A stretch of 64,000 nt of DNA from Pelotomaculum sp. PtaU1.Bin035. GTDB taxonomy: Bacteria; Bacillota; Desulfotomaculia; Desulfotomaculales; Pelotomaculaceae. Below the pieces are notes generated by a model. The model ran no database searches, had not been told where the DNA came from, and saw nothing but the letters and a program-made list of their open reading frames with translations. A program made the translations under genes and the position numbers. This document shows, in pieces, positions 1 to 9,443 of the stretch. The stretch's first letter is position 1. The number at the start of each line of letters is the position of its first letter. The DNA lies in assembly GCA_002067965.1 (NCBI GenBank), contig MVRN01000033.1, positions 1-64,000 of the forward strand, in the 5' to 3' direction.

Positions 1-134
1 AAACCATAACCATCGACATTCCAAAGTTGAAAGACTATTGCTCCGACATCATCCAACAATTTGATGTCCTCACGCGGGAAAACACCAACGATCCGGAGGA
101 TGAGCAAAAAATTCCCGGCCTTTCCATGGATTAA
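1..134 (+). CDS. C-terminal end of an unrecognised protein (partial)
   Basis: An open frame enters from the left edge (first full codon at position 3) and ends at TAA 132-134. It encodes the last 43 residues of a protein, ending IPGLSMD, with many acidic residues near the end. No domain is recognisable. Since the next genes belong to a conjugative element, this is probably the tail of another gene of that element. That is inference from position only. Confidence 0.5.
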   Translation, partial: TITIDIPKLKDYCSDIIQQFDVLTRENTNDPEDEQKIPGLSMD

Positions 135-162
135 ACAAAACCAACTAAAAAAGCAATTGGAA

Positions 163-198
163 CACGCTTATCTGAAATAGGAAGCGGGTTTTTTTATT
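163..198 (+). terminator. Possible weak terminator
   Basis: CGCTT (165-169) can pair with AAGCG (182-186), followed by a run of seven T. The stem is only 5 bp with a 12-nt loop, so this is a weak candidate. It sits between the partial gene and the TrbL-like gene. Confidence 0.35.
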
Positions 199-340
199 GC
201 CTGTTTTTAAGAATATCTTATTACTTCTCCTATACAAATAGCATCTGGAAAATTCACAAGATAGAAGCTGTGGCATTATGCGCGGAAGCCTGGGTAAAAG
301 CAAGCTTTCCGTTTTTTTATGAAAGGAGTGACAGGCCCAA

Positions 341-1177
341 ATGTTTATATGGGATTTTACCACCGGCCTTGTGTTGGGGCAGATCATGGACTGGATCTAT
401 GGACAGATCATCGGCTTCCTTGGCGAATTCTTTGCCATGATGGGTAACATGGGAGCCGAACTGTTCGATATGAGCTGGGTGCAGGCCATTGTGCTGTTCT
501 TCTCCGGGACAGGGCTGGTAGTTGCCGTTTTTGAATGCGGTATTGAGGCCTAGTCAGGCAAAGCCAGCGTCAAGGATACCGCCTTAAACGCCATCAAAGG
601 CTTTATGGCCGTGAACCTGTTTTCCCTGGCGCCGGTGGAGCTATACAAGCTGGCCATCACCTTGCAGAGCAGCTTCACATCGAGCATTACCGGCCTTACG
701 GCGGCAGACAGCGGCATCAGCACCATGTCCATAGCCGCCCTAACTAATCTCGGCGGCTTCGGGCTCAACCCCATCATGAGTATATTCTGTGTCATCCTCA
801 TGGGCTATGCGGTGATCAAGGTGTTCTTCGCCAATCTGAAAAGGGGCGGCATCCTGCTGATCCAGATCGCTGTGGGGAGCCTGTATATGTTCTCGGTTCC
901 AAGAGGCTATATAGATGGTTTTGTATCCTGGAGCAAACAGGTGGTGGGCTTATGCTTGACCGCTTTTTTGCAGGCCACCATTCTCGTCGCGGGGCTGATG
1001 GTATTTAACAGTAATATGCTTTTAGGTCTCGGCCTAATGCTGTCGGCCTCGGAGATACCGCGGATTGCCGGGCAATTCGGACTGGACACCTCCACCAAAG
1101 GCAACCTCATGAGCACCATATATGCCGCTCAAACAGCGGTCAACATGACCAGAACGTTAAGGGCGGTGGCCAAATGA
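341..1177 (+). pseudogene. TrbL-like conjugation membrane protein, interrupted by in-frame TAG
   Basis: The gene resembles the multi-spanning TrbL-family proteins of Firmicutes integrative conjugative elements, which form part of the mating-pair channel in the membrane. ATG 341 has a good site (AAAGGAGTG) 12 nt upstream. After 70 codons the frame meets TAG at 551-553. The same frame stays open to 1177 and carries the expected continuation, including hydrophobic segments such as LNPIMSIFCVILMGYAV. From memory of the family, the TAG falls where a Gln (CAG) is expected, and about seven residues seem to be missing just after VLFFS. The gene therefore looks inactivated. Its stop overlaps the start of the next gene (ATGA). 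Family assignment is from recognised sequence character, not a search. Confidence 0.7.
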
Positions 1178-1756
1178 CGGAAATGAAGCTGGTCTATTAT
1201 CGCCTTGCCCTACGCCGGGGATATCGCATACAACACCAGGATGGCCATAGAATACTGCCGCCATGCCGCTGACCGCGGCGTCATTCCCCTGGCTCCTCAT
1301 TTGCTCCTGCCGAGATTTCTCTTTGAATCCAATCCGCGGGAGCGGGAGCAAGGCGTCAAAATGGGTCTGCGGCTGCTGGGCGTATGCTCCGAGCTATGGG
1401 TGTTCGGCGACCGGATATCCGTTGGCATGCGCCGCGAGATTGCGGAGGCCGAAAGGCTGGGTATTAAAATCGTTTATCAGGATTCAAATAAAATTCAGGG
1501 AGTGATGAATATGAAGCAATGGGGTATTTGGGCGAAAAGAGGCGCGGACTCTGTCTGCAGAGCGGCGGAAGCCTGGCTGAAATCAAGCGGAAAGCCCCTG
1601 ACCTTTGACAGTTATGAGGAAACGGCGGCCAGGGCCGCATCGCTCATGCAAGATACCGGAACCGCTAATGTCTCCTACTATCCGAAGGAGATGCGCAGTT
1701 CTACGAATGGAGGCTGCAATCCGCCGACCACTGGGAATCGGATAGAAAGCAGGTGA
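1174..1756 (+). pseudogene. DUF4406/DUF7768-like protein, frameshifted near its start
   Basis: ATG 1174 begins M-T-E-M-K-L-V-Y and then goes out of frame. One extra T near 1195-1201 separates MKLVY from the expected I-A-x-PYAGDIAYNT, which is read in the frame open from about 1205 to 1756. The region after the shift shows hallmarks of small DUF4406/DUF7768 proteins of mobile elements: PYAGD, APHLLLPRFL, CSELWVFGDRIS and AEAERLGIKI. A second segment (QWGIWAKRGADSVCRAAEAW) follows and is common in proteins of these elements. The role of the family is unknown. The start overlaps the stop of the TrbL-like gene, as in a conjugation operon. The frameshift supports decay of the element. Confidence 0.65.
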
Positions 1757-1760
1757 ACAA

Positions 1761-2351
1761 ATGAGCGGAAAAGAGAAAAAACAACAGAAACAAAAGCTGG
1801 CCACGCGGCAGCTCATCAATACCAAAGCCATCACAGACCACAGCCTGCAGACTTACGGCCACGGCGAGCTGGTATATTTTATCATCAAGCCCGCCAATAT
1901 CTCCGTACTGTCCGAGGCAAGCGTCGCCGCCCGAATTTACGCCCTCATGATCGTGCTGAAAGGCATGGCGGAGATCGAAATGTGCTGCCTGAATTCCCGT
2001 GAAAACTTCGAGGACAACAAACGGTTCCTGCGAAGCCGCATGGAGCGGGAGGAGCAGCCCGCCGTCCGCAAGCTGCTGGAGGCCGACCTGACCTTTCTGG
2101 ACCGCATCCAGGTACAGATGGCCACAGCCCGTGAATTTCTTATCATTATCCGGCTGCGCAATGAAAAAGAGAGCGAGGTGTTTCCCTACCTGAACCGCAT
2201 CGAGAAAACCCTGCGGGACCAGGGTTTCTCCGTTAAGCGGGCTGATAAGGAGGACATCAAACGGCTGCTGGCGGTCTATTTCGATCAGAACGTGACCACG
2301 GAGCAGTTCGAGGAATTCGACGGGGAGCGGTGGATTATTTTGGGCGACTGA
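1761..2351 (+). CDS. Conjugative-element protein of the type found before VirB4
   Basis: This is an intact 196-residue soluble protein with a basic N-terminus (KEKKQQKQK) and no membrane segment. Motifs include GELVYFIIKPANISVLSE, LTFLDRIQVQMATAREFL, and a C-terminus ending FDGERWIILGD. I recognise this type from Firmicutes integrative conjugative elements, where it lies next to the PrgI and VirB4 genes. No biochemical role is known to me. It starts 4 nt after the previous stop, consistent with one operon. No VirB4 gene follows, so the element is truncated here. It could be the only functional survivor of the conjugation module or simply not yet decayed. Confidence 0.6.
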   Translation: MSGKEKKQQKQKLATRQLINTKAITDHSLQTYGHGELVYFIIKPANISVLSEASVAARIYALMIVLKGMAEIEMCCLNSRENFEDNKRFLRSRMEREEQPAVRKLLEADLTFLDRIQVQMATAREFLIIIRLRNEKESEVFPYLNRIEKTLRDQGFSVKRADKEDIKRLLAVYFDQNVTTEQFEEFDGERWIILGD

Positions 2352-2452
2352 AAAACATTCTCTTTGCCCTTTTTCCCGTATGGACTTGTGGCCACTCTTC
2401 GTTTATTGTCGTGTGTGACGCAAATAGGTAGTTCGCACAGGAGGTGATAAAG

Positions 2453-2743
2453 GTGGCGGTTGCTCAAGATGAAATTCTAAGCATGTTTGTCACGGAGCTG
2501 CGGGAAAAAGCACTTTTAGATTTTCGGCATAGCGATCAGCAAGTTCAAGACCGATACAATGAGAGTCGTGAATTAAGCATGAAATTAAACAATATTCTAA
2601 AAGAACTCAGCGAGGAAAAATGGCGGATCATTGAGGACTACATGGACAAAACAAGCGGCCTTGTTAGCTGCCAGCTTGACTATCTCTATCTGAAAGGGAT
2701 CAAGGATGGCTTTAAGCTGGTTAAAATGCTGGAACTCATATAG
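2453..2743 (+). CDS. DUF6809-like small protein
   Basis: This is a charged, probably helical protein of about 96 residues. GTG 2453 is preferred because AGGAGGTG (2439-2446) lies at the right distance; an in-frame GTG at 2444 overlaps that site. The C-terminal half (KWRIIEDYMDKTSGLVSC, YLYLKGIKDGFKLVKML) resembles DUF6809 proteins, which are frequent in Firmicutes mobile elements and have no known role. It is the last gene of the element remnant on this strand. Confidence 0.6.
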   Translation: MAVAQDEILSMFVTELREKALLDFRHSDQQVQDRYNESRELSMKLNNILKELSEEKWRIIEDYMDKTSGLVSCQLDYLYLKGIKDGFKLVKMLELI

Positions 2744-2873
2744 CTGTGACTGGATACTCGTCAAATGCTTGCCCCAACAAGGCAGGTCTTTTTTCTATCC
2801 ATTTTTAACTCCGAGCACTTTGCTATAGATGACAAAAATGACAACAAAGCCGGATGTACTCGTTTTACCAGCC

Positions 2874-4052
2874 TTATTGCGATATTCTTGTTCTTTTCAT
2901 TCCGCTGCCCAGTATTGTTTTTATCGCGACGGCCGAAGCAATCCCCAGAATGCCGCCGAACAGGAATGGGGCGTCAGAGTTTATGTTAGCCCACATCAAA
3001 CCGGCGATAATTGATGACAGAAGAAGGCCAGCGCCCTGCAACATGCCGTAAATTCCAAGCACGGTTCCTTTCAAACCGGATGGTGCGTTTTCTGCTACAA
3101 AGGCCCGTTCCGCTCCGCTGATAAACGCGTTGTACGCGCCGTATGCGATAAACAGCATCAATATTGCCGGTTTTGACGATAATAGCGCAAATCCCAGATA
3201 TACAAGACCGTAAATCAGGTATCCCGGTACAAGGATTTTGCTCCTGCCGAATCTGTCGGACAGTTTTCCCGATGGAATCGCCAGTACGGACGCAGCGATG
3301 TTGAAAACCAGATACAGCAAAATGACCTGCGATGCCGAAAAACCGCGCTCCTGCGCTTTTAAGAGTAAAAATGTATTAGATGAATTTCCAAGGCAGAAAA
3401 CAAATATGACGGCAAGATATGATTTCAGCCTTCCATCCAGCTTTAATCCTTTCAGCCACAGCTTCTCACAGGGTGCTTTGAAACTTTTGTCTTCTTTTAC
3501 AGCAAAGATGATCAGGATGCCAATGACCGCAGGAATGATGGAAAAAAGGAACGCCTTATGAAATCCAAAGCTGATTGCGATAAAAACATAGGCAAAAACC
3601 ACACCGAGAGAAGATCCGGCCATATCCAGCATCTTATGCAGCCCGAAGGAACCGCCGAGCTTTTTTTGTTCACTGGACTGTGCGACAAGGGCGTCGCGCG
3701 GAGCAGTGCGGATACCCTTCCCGGTGCGGTCGATTACTCTCGCTACTAAAACGCCAAGCCATGCGGTTGACAGAATAAGAAGTATCTTGTAAAGCACCGA
3801 TGCGGAATATCCGGCAAATGCGAGCCGCTTTTTATTGTGATACACATCCCCGATATAACCGCTGAACACCTTGAGAAGTGAGGCTATGCTTTCGGCAATT
3901 CCCTCAATGACCCCTACGATCGCTGGCGATGCGCCGAGAGTGGCCGTCAAAAAAAGTGGAACCAGTGGGTAAACCATTTCGGTGCTCATGTCCACAAACA
4001 TGCTTACAAGCCCGAGCAATACGATATTTGATACAGCTTTTTGGGTTTTCAT
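2874..4052 (-). CDS. MFS transporter
   Basis: A 392-residue membrane protein with about 12 hydrophobic segments, the normal length for the major facilitator superfamily. The N-terminus carries FVDMSTEMVYPLVPLFL, and the first cytoplasmic loop has GYIGDVYHNKKR, a variant of MFS motif A. A second such loop, GKLSDRFGRSK, lies near residue 262 at the start of the second half. A gene of this kind exports or imports small solutes with the proton gradient. The substrate cannot be deduced. It is transcribed against its neighbours, has only a weak upstream site (TAGGTAA), and is flanked by element remnants, so it may be cargo. Confidence 0.8.
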   Translation of the reverse strand: MKTQKAVSNIVLLGLVSMFVDMSTEMVYPLVPLFLTATLGASPAIVGVIEGIAESIASLLKVFSGYIGDVYHNKKRLAFAGYSASVLYKILLILSTAWLGVLVARVIDRTGKGIRTAPRDALVAQSSEQKKLGGSFGLHKMLDMAGSSLGVVFAYVFIAISFGFHKAFLFSIIPAVIGILIIFAVKEDKSFKAPCEKLWLKGLKLDGRLKSYLAVIFVFCLGNSSNTFLLLKAQERGFSASQVILLYLVFNIAASVLAIPSGKLSDRFGRSKILVPGYLIYGLVYLGFALLSSKPAILMLFIAYGAYNAFISGAERAFVAENAPSGLKGTVLGIYGMLQGAGLLLSSIIAGLMWANINSDAPFLFGGILGIASAVAIKTILGSGMKRTRISQ

Positions 4053-4128
4053 TTTAGTTACCTACGCTTCTTTCAACTTCGTCCATATGGAAACGCGCGT
4101 CCTGGACGGTTCTCGCTGAAGTATGTGA

Positions 4129-4497
4129 TTGCTTACGAGTCCTCCGTTTTGTTCCATAAAATCATCCCTTGTCAATAAGGAAATCAACATCGGAGGCTGC
4201 AGTTTTATCTTCAATAGTGTAAATATCACGCCTTTGGCATGCACTTTCAGGTTAGAATGCAATCAGGATCGTAAATATTTTAATGAATACTTTGATGAAA
4301 TCCTTAAGGCTTTTACCGAAGGTACTGAGGATTGCTCCATAACACTTGCAGACGGCACGACATTAAGTAATGATCAATTTAGGAAAAGCGTTTCTGGGGG
4401 GGAAGTAGGCTTTACGGGTGTTGACTTTTAATGTGCCTGTTACAGTTAATGATGTTGTTTCGCTAATGTTATTTGGCACTGAATACTCCTTAGAATA
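4129..4497 (+). pseudogene. C-terminal remnant resembling a DUF4179-type protein, frameshifted
   Basis: The open frame 4129-4431 carries GGCSFIFNSVNITPLACTF, FNEYFDEILKAFTEG and ITLADGTTLSNDQF, which look like the C-terminal domain of DUF4179 (RsgI/anti-sigma-like) proteins. It stops at VDF-TAA. Removing one T from the TTTT run at 4428-4431 joins VDF to NVPVTVNDVVSLMLFGTEYSLE, which ends at TAA near 4495. The natural stop therefore lies about 65 nt further on. The N-terminal membrane part is absent, so this is a truncated and frameshifted fragment. The family assignment is from memory and moderate. Confidence 0.5.
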
Positions 4498-4626
4498 AGC
4501 GATTTAGCAAACCTTTTGATTCTATTATTATGAACATCTTGGAAGAAAGACAGTAGCCGAAACCTTAGACGGATAGCAGTTCGCCGAAGGCTTCTTTATA
4601 AACCTGTTAAATACCCGAATAGGCGA

Positions 4627-4726
4627 TTTAACAAAAATTTTCTCGATCCAATCTGTAGAAAAAGGGTATCCGGATTATCGTGTTGATACCATAATTAGGG
4701 TGCCCATAACTGTAAATATTAGTTAG
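4627..4726 (+). pseudogene. Second small remnant of the same type
   Basis: A short frame reads GDLTKIFSIQSVEKGYPDY and then VDTIIRVPITVNIS before TAG 4724-4726. The end (RVPITVN) resembles the NVPVTVN end of the preceding fragment. It may be the tail of a paralogous gene whose front is lost. The flanking sequence (4498-4935) is AT-rich and shows no other gene. Confidence 0.3.
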
Positions 4727-4935
4727 TGCAATTCGTTAAATTCACCACAAAACCTGTTCCTATATGTGGCCCAGCAAAAAGTAGTATCAGAGTTAGTAAT
4801 ACAATAAAAAATAATTGGCCTATTCAATATTTCACCTCCTTAATGAGTAGGTATCATTTGGAGTAAAGTTGAAGATGCCTTGTTTTTTTGTAAAATCTTA
4901 TTTTTATTTGTAAATGGCGGTCAATAAGTTTACTA

Positions 4936-5226
4936 CTATGGCCCAGAGCCTCCACCTGACCAATAATACGTGCCAATAAAATTTTTCTTTACGTAAGCAA
5001 AGAATATTCCATTTCCGCTTTCAGGATCAATAAAACCGTTTATAGTGTACTGTTGGCCATATTTTTTATCAACAAAATTAGTTTTGCCGATATTACATGT
5101 CAAACTTTGAGCAGGGTTAACAAAAAATAGATGTTTCCTAATTGCCAACTCAGGGGAGTAACTTGTCACAAGAAAAATGGTAAAAATTATTATGGCAAAA
5201 AAGACAAATAATCTTTTTAAATTCAA
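4936..5226 (-). CDS. Small membrane-anchored or secreted hypothetical protein
   Basis: TTG at 5226 is the likely start because GGAGGG lies 6 nt before it; an in-frame ATG at 5265 would place that site inside the gene. The product has about 96 residues. LNLKRLFVFFAIIIFTIFLV is a positively charged start plus one hydrophobic helix, so it is a signal peptide or N-terminal anchor. The rest is polar, with one Cys, and ends YYWSGGGSGP. No family is recognised. Low GC and its place among remnants suggest recent acquisition. Confidence 0.55.
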   Translation of the reverse strand: MNLKRLFVFFAIIIFTIFLVTSYSPELAIRKHLFFVNPAQSLTCNIGKTNFVDKKYGQQYTINGFIDPESGNGIFFAYVKKNFIGTYYWSGGGSGP

Positions 5227-5646
5227 TAGGATCCCTCCTATTCCAAACAACTCAGTATCTATCAAAATACAATTCTTGCAAAAAGTTAATTTCCGTATTT
5301 ATTGGACATAAAAAGAATACCAAAAATAATTTTTCATCTTGCGAATTCCGTCAGCGATTGGGTACGGGTGGAATTAAACCTTTCATCGTAAAGGTTTAGC
5401 TTTAATGTCCATAAGATACCGTCTACCATCACTTTCGCCCGCCCCCCTTTATTTGATAATCCACGGCGAGTCAAGGCTTGCCAGCCATGTCACGTTAGTT
5501 GTACACAATGAACGAATTGAGGCTGTTTATACATGTTCCTCAAGTAGTAATTAATGAATCCTACGTAAACAAGCGAATAAGGGGAGTAGACTCTAAAATT
5601 AGGGGTTCGAACCGCTTAAATGATAGATAAACCAATGGGAAACACG
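5227..5646. other. Non-coding stretch with one palindrome
   Basis: I see no gene here. A perfect 9-bp inverted repeat, TAAACCTTT (5375-5383) and AAAGGTTTA (5390-5398), could form a hairpin but has no strong T-run. GGTTCGAACC near 5603-5612 resembles a tRNA T-loop, but no tRNA can be folded around it. Confidence 0.4.
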
Positions 5647-6825
5647 TCATCTTCCACAGCATTTCTTGTATTTTTTACCACTGCCGCAGGGACAAGGGTC
5701 GTTCCTACCGACCTCTCGAATGCTTTTGGGGCGGTCAGCGGGAAGCGGTCGCAGTTTCGATTTTTCGAGAGAAAAAAGTTCGCTGGGTGTATGGCCGTAA
5801 TTACACCATAACCTGGTATTGTTTTGCACATCAACGATAAGCTGCATCATCTCACCCGCTTGCTCCATGCTTATAAATACAACGCCTGCAGAATCCAGCA
5901 AATCGAAATATTCCTGTGTCCTTGCTTCCGATGCGCTTAAATCGTGGATTTCGTCAAGGATATCCAGCACAGTATCTGGGTCGGTTATGAACTTTGAAAG
6001 CTGACGTTTTAGAGCTATGAGTTGTGGCGTGACCTCGTAATAATCCCAGACGGAATATTTAAGAAACTCCTCCCTTGACGGTGTATATCGTGGCTTGCCT
6101 TGTCTACTCGATACAAGCCTTTGTACGCCGGCAAAATCATCTTCTTCAAAATCTGAGTCAACAATATATTCATCCCAAAAGCAGTACCCTGCGTCTGCGT
6201 ATATATAGTCAAGTAGGATGGGAAATATCTCATCAATGTTGGTTTGCCGCTTGTTTTGACTATTGAATAGCGCAACAAATTCGTCTTGACTAATGACGCC
6301 GTAAAGTGAAATGGCGGCAATGGCGTAATTGTTCAGCAGATCGCGAAAACGTTTGTCCTCTGGAAAATCCGTTTCGGCAAGCTTCCTATATACATCTTTG
6401 AGCTCCTCTGGCACCACGAACCATAGCTTGTCGTTGTGATAAAAGCATTGGAGCAGACCCATGCTTTGTGGTAGATAATAGGAGTCGATGTAAACTTTTT
6501 CAGTCAGCAAGTGCTTTGTTGCGGCAACCTTCAGAAAGAATTCCCATTCCATTTCATCAAGATTATAGAGTAGGTTGCGGAGGAGATGTTCTTTCTTCAT
6601 TGTTTCAGCGATAGCGGGAATTAGCTCTGTCTTCGGAAGTTTGCCGTAGTATTTAACATGAAGCGCTTTCCCGATCTGTTGCAGTTCGGTTACATTTTTT
6701 AGCGCTAGTATTTCCGCCAGAGAGTAAACCGGTGCGGTGTGGGCGGCGTTTTTTATGTTTATCTTTCTTACCGAATCAAGAACGGCTTTTTTCAGTTCAT
6801 CGTGATTCACTTGCTTCGACATCAT
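5647..6825 (-). CDS. SEC-C motif protein
   Basis: A 392-residue soluble protein ending with a SEC-C zinc-binding motif: [18 protein letters not shown] occupies the last 19 residues before a final Gly-Arg. This motif was first seen at the C-terminus of SecA and is carried by many uncharacterised proteins. The N-terminal 120 residues ([36 protein letters not shown]) resemble a Rho-N/SAP-like nucleic-acid-binding helix bundle. The middle is rich in aromatic and acidic residues and has no recognised catalytic motif. Alternative start codons at residues 1 and 2 are both ATG. Function unknown; a role in protein or nucleic-acid handling is a guess. Confidence 0.75.
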   Translation of the reverse strand: MMSKQVNHDELKKAVLDSVRKINIKNAAHTAPVYSLAEILALKNVTELQQIGKALHVKYYGKLPKTELIPAIAETMKKEHLLRNLLYNLDEMEWEFFLKVAATKHLLTEKVYIDSYYLPQSMGLLQCFYHNDKLWFVVPEELKDVYRKLAETDFPEDKRFRDLLNNYAIAAISLYGVISQDEFVALFNSQNKRQTNIDEIFPILLDYIYADAGYCFWDEYIVDSDFEEDDFAGVQRLVSSRQGKPRYTPSREEFLKYSVWDYYEVTPQLIALKRQLSKFITDPDTVLDILDEIHDLSASEARTQEYFDLLDSAGVVFISMEQAGEMMQLIVDVQNNTRLWCNYGHTPSELFSLEKSKLRPLPADRPKSIREVGRNDPCPCGSGKKYKKCCGR

Positions 6826-7304
6826 GTTCCTCCGTTTCGATAACAGTCAAGAGCTGTTAACTTAGCCTACACATCATCATTTCAAAATTATTATAGAGCT
6901 TGCTTATATCTAGTGTAAATGCTGGATGAAAATTTTTTGTAGATGCTAACCGCCGTTTGGCAACGTTAAAGACGCTTAGCAAAGAAAATCCCATGGTGTA
7001 TTGAGAAAAATAATTTACCTGGCAACCGATTCAATCTCTGAAAAATGGACTATGCCGATTATTTATACTCATGGGTACCTTCCCTTAATTCGGCTAATAG
7101 TTCTTCGGTGTTGATATTCTTAATGATGCATTTCTTTTTGAACCGAACTGGCAAGTTCTTTCATGATCATCTTTTCCGGAGTAGCTATAATATCATTATG
7201 AAATTGAGTTTAATCAAAAGGTTCTTTTGGTAATTCGTCGAAATTACAGTAAAATAAAAATGTCAATAACACTGCTGGGGTGTTCCCATATATAGGGGTG
7301 AACT
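6826..7304. other. 479-bp AT-rich gap
   Basis: No gene is supported. A short inverted repeat, TAACAG (6841-6846) and CTGTTA (6854-6859), lies just upstream of the SEC-C gene and could be an operator or terminator. An open frame at 7045-7233 has no ribosome site and no protein-like features. Confidence 0.4.
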
Positions 7305-8738
7305 ATGAGAGAATACAAAAATTATAGGTGGTGGGTGATGGCCACGCTGGCGGTGGGTACGTTTATGGCGCCGCTGGACAGCAGCGTGGTTAACATCGTA
7401 CTGCCGCAGATTTCAAGGTATTTTCAATCGGATCTGGCTTCCGTGGAATGGGTGATAATGTCCTACCTGCTAGTCATCTCCAGCCTTTTGCTGATTTACG
7501 GCAGACTGGGGGATATGTACGGGCATAAAGAAGTTTATGTAACCGGCTTTATTATCTTCACGCTGGCATCTGTGCTGTGCGGGGTGGCTCAAAGCTTGCC
7601 GGCCTTGATTGCCTTCCGTGTGGTCCAGGCCCTGGGCGCAGGGATGATGATGGCTATCGGCCCGGCCATTATTGCTGCCACTTTTCCACCCGGTGAGAGG
7701 GGGAGGGCGCTAGGCCTGATCGGCTCAACCGTGGCGGCTGCCCTGGCTTTTGGACCTACCATTGGGGGAATATTAAGTGACTATCTCGGGTGGCGGTCTG
7801 TTTTTTACATCAACCTGCCCATCGGCATTGCGGCCATAACGGCCTCAGTCATCGTGCTCCAGAGAAGCGTTGCGACCAAACAGCAGAACTTTGACTTTGC
7901 CGGAGCGGGGGCGGCCTTTTTGGGGCTGTTTTTCCTCCTTTTTGCTTTGAGCCGTGGACAGTCCTGGGGCTGGCAATCCGCAGGGATCATGGCCTTGTTA
8001 ATGGGGGCGCTGGTTTTGTTGGCTGCCTTCATTTTTGTGGAAAAGAGAGTGAAAGAACCGATGATGGACCTCACGCTGTTTAGAAATCGCCTGTTTACTA
8101 TGGCCAACTTGACCTCGCTCTTGAACTTCATGGCGCAATTTTCGGTTGTCTTTCTAATGCCTTTTTACCTGGAAAGGGTTCGCCAACTGGATCCGTCCAC
8201 CGCGGGAATGCTGCTTTCCGCCGGTCCTTTGGTGATCCTGTTTGTGGCGCCGGTGAGCGGCTATTTATCCGATCGAATGGGTTCACGTCTGCTCAGTTCG
8301 CTGGGGATGGGAATCATTGCGGCGGCGCTATTTTCTCTAAGCGGCCTTGGTGTGGAGACTCCTTATCCGTACATCGCCCTTTCCCTAGGCGCCATGGGGT
8401 TGGGGGTAGGGCTCTTTCAGGCGCCCAATAACAATGCTGTGATAAGCAGCGTGCCGAGGCACAGGCTCGGGATTGCTTCGGGCATGATGGCCAGCATGAG
8501 AAACATTGGGATGGTCTTGGGTGTGGCCATCAGTGGGGCGGTTTTCCAGACCATGCTGCCTATCCGTGCCGCGTCTCTTCAGTCGCAAAATATGAGTGGG
8601 ACGGCCTTAGAGTCACTCGCTTTTGTGGATGCGCTGCGATACTCCTACTGGGTGGCTATCATCCTGGCAGTCCTGGGGATTTTTACCTCTCTAGTCCGGG
8701 GCGGCAGTTTTACAAAAGCTGAAGATATGCGGGAGTAG
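7305..8738 (+). CDS. DHA2-family MFS efflux transporter (EmrB/QacA type)
   Basis: A 477-residue protein with about 14 hydrophobic segments, the length and topology of the DHA2 group of proton/drug antiporters. Diagnostic motifs are FMAPLDSSVVNIVLPQIS in helix 1, the motif A loop GRLGDMYGHKEVY near residue 67, and helix-5 motif C (GPTIGGILSDYLGWRSVFYI) near residue 150. Such proteins expel hydrophobic compounds or antibiotics. ATG 7305 follows AGGGGTGA. A lipoprotein gene follows 36 nt downstream and may be co-transcribed. The exact substrate is unknown. Confidence 0.88.
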   Translation: MREYKNYRWWVMATLAVGTFMAPLDSSVVNIVLPQISRYFQSDLASVEWVIMSYLLVISSLLLIYGRLGDMYGHKEVYVTGFIIFTLASVLCGVAQSLPALIAFRVVQALGAGMMMAIGPAIIAATFPPGERGRALGLIGSTVAAALAFGPTIGGILSDYLGWRSVFYINLPIGIAAITASVIVLQRSVATKQQNFDFAGAGAAFLGLFFLLFALSRGQSWGWQSAGIMALLMGALVLLAAFIFVEKRVKEPMMDLTLFRNRLFTMANLTSLLNFMAQFSVVFLMPFYLERVRQLDPSTAGMLLSAGPLVILFVAPVSGYLSDRMGSRLLSSLGMGIIAAALFSLSGLGVETPYPYIALSLGAMGLGVGLFQAPNNNAVISSVPRHRLGIASGMMASMRNIGMVLGVAISGAVFQTMLPIRAASLQSQNMSGTALESLAFVDALRYSYWVAIILAVLGIFTSLVRGGSFTKAEDMRE

Positions 8739-8774
8739 GTTGCGATATCTAAATTCTTTAAATGAGGTGGCGAG

Positions 8775-9443
8775 ATGAAAAGGCATTATTGGGTATGTCT
8801 ATTATTAACTGCGATGTTGCTTGCGGGCTGCTCAACCCGAAAGGCTCAGTTGTCAGTCGAAGAGAGCAATACTCCTCCGGATAAAAATAGTGCCGTGGTG
8901 GAGGTCAAACCTGAAAATAGAAATCTTCAGCCCGCCGGAAAGAGCCTCACTAAGGCTGAAAAAGTCACTGAGCAGAAAAACAACCGGGACCGGGAGGTTG
9001 TAGACTACAAGTCTATAAAAGACAGGGAAAAAAGTATGCCTTATGCCGGGCTGGTTAGTGACGATTATGAAAGAATCATCAGTCTTGATGAATTGGCCGG
9101 CAGGATTGCGGCGACATATAAGTTCCTGGAGGATTATCCGGCCTCGCCGGACAAGGAAGAAATGACAAGATGGAGAAACGAATACCTGCATGATTATTTG
9201 TCCGGCAATTATAAATACACGTCCTCATTCCAATGGATGGACGGGAGCAATGTTTTTTCAAAGGAGTATTTAAAAAGCTACGAAGATTCAAAGGAAAAAT
9301 ATAAAGGCACTGCATTCGGGGCGCTTCTTGAGGAATATACAACACTTATTAAAAATGAGGGGAATAAAATGACGGATAAGGTCAGGGCTTTTGTGAATAA
9401 AAATTCAAAGGATGAACAAGTTATTTTTAAGTTGCCCAATTAA
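8775..9443 (+). CDS. Putative lipoprotein
   Basis: A 222-residue protein with a clear lipoprotein signal: a KRH start, a hydrophobic core and lipobox LLAGC, with Cys at residue 19. Mature protein would be attached to the outer face of the membrane. Residues 25-90 are polar and disordered-looking. The rest is helical and charged (DELAGRIAATYKFLEDYP, GALLEEYTTLIKNEG). No known domain is recognised. ATG 8775 has GAGGTGG upstream. It lies directly behind the efflux gene but nothing links the functions. Confidence 0.7.
   Translation: MKRHYWVCLLLTAMLLAGCSTRKAQLSVEESNTPPDKNSAVVEVKPENRNLQPAGKSLTKAEKVTEQKNNRDREVVDYKSIKDREKSMPYAGLVSDDYERIISLDELAGRIAATYKFLEDYPASPDKEEMTRWRNEYLHDYLSGNYKYTSSFQWMDGSNVFSKEYLKSYEDSKEKYKGTAFGALLEEYTTLIKNEGNKMTDKVRAFVNKNSKDEQVIFKLPN

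Noticed and set aside
551-553. TAG in the TrbL-like gene as a pyrrolysine or readthrough codon
   Set aside because: It falls where Gln is expected, the gene also seems to lack residues, and the neighbour is frameshifted, so decay is the simpler reading.
4062-4262. Minus-strand frame of 66 codons
   Set aside because: It overlaps the better supported plus-strand remnant and has no recognisable features.
5595-5620. tRNA-like T-loop sequence GGTTCGAACC
   Set aside because: No matching acceptor, D or anticodon arms can be found in the flanking 80 nt.
7045-7233. Open frame of 62 codons
   Set aside because: No ribosome site, unusual composition, and no protein-like pattern.
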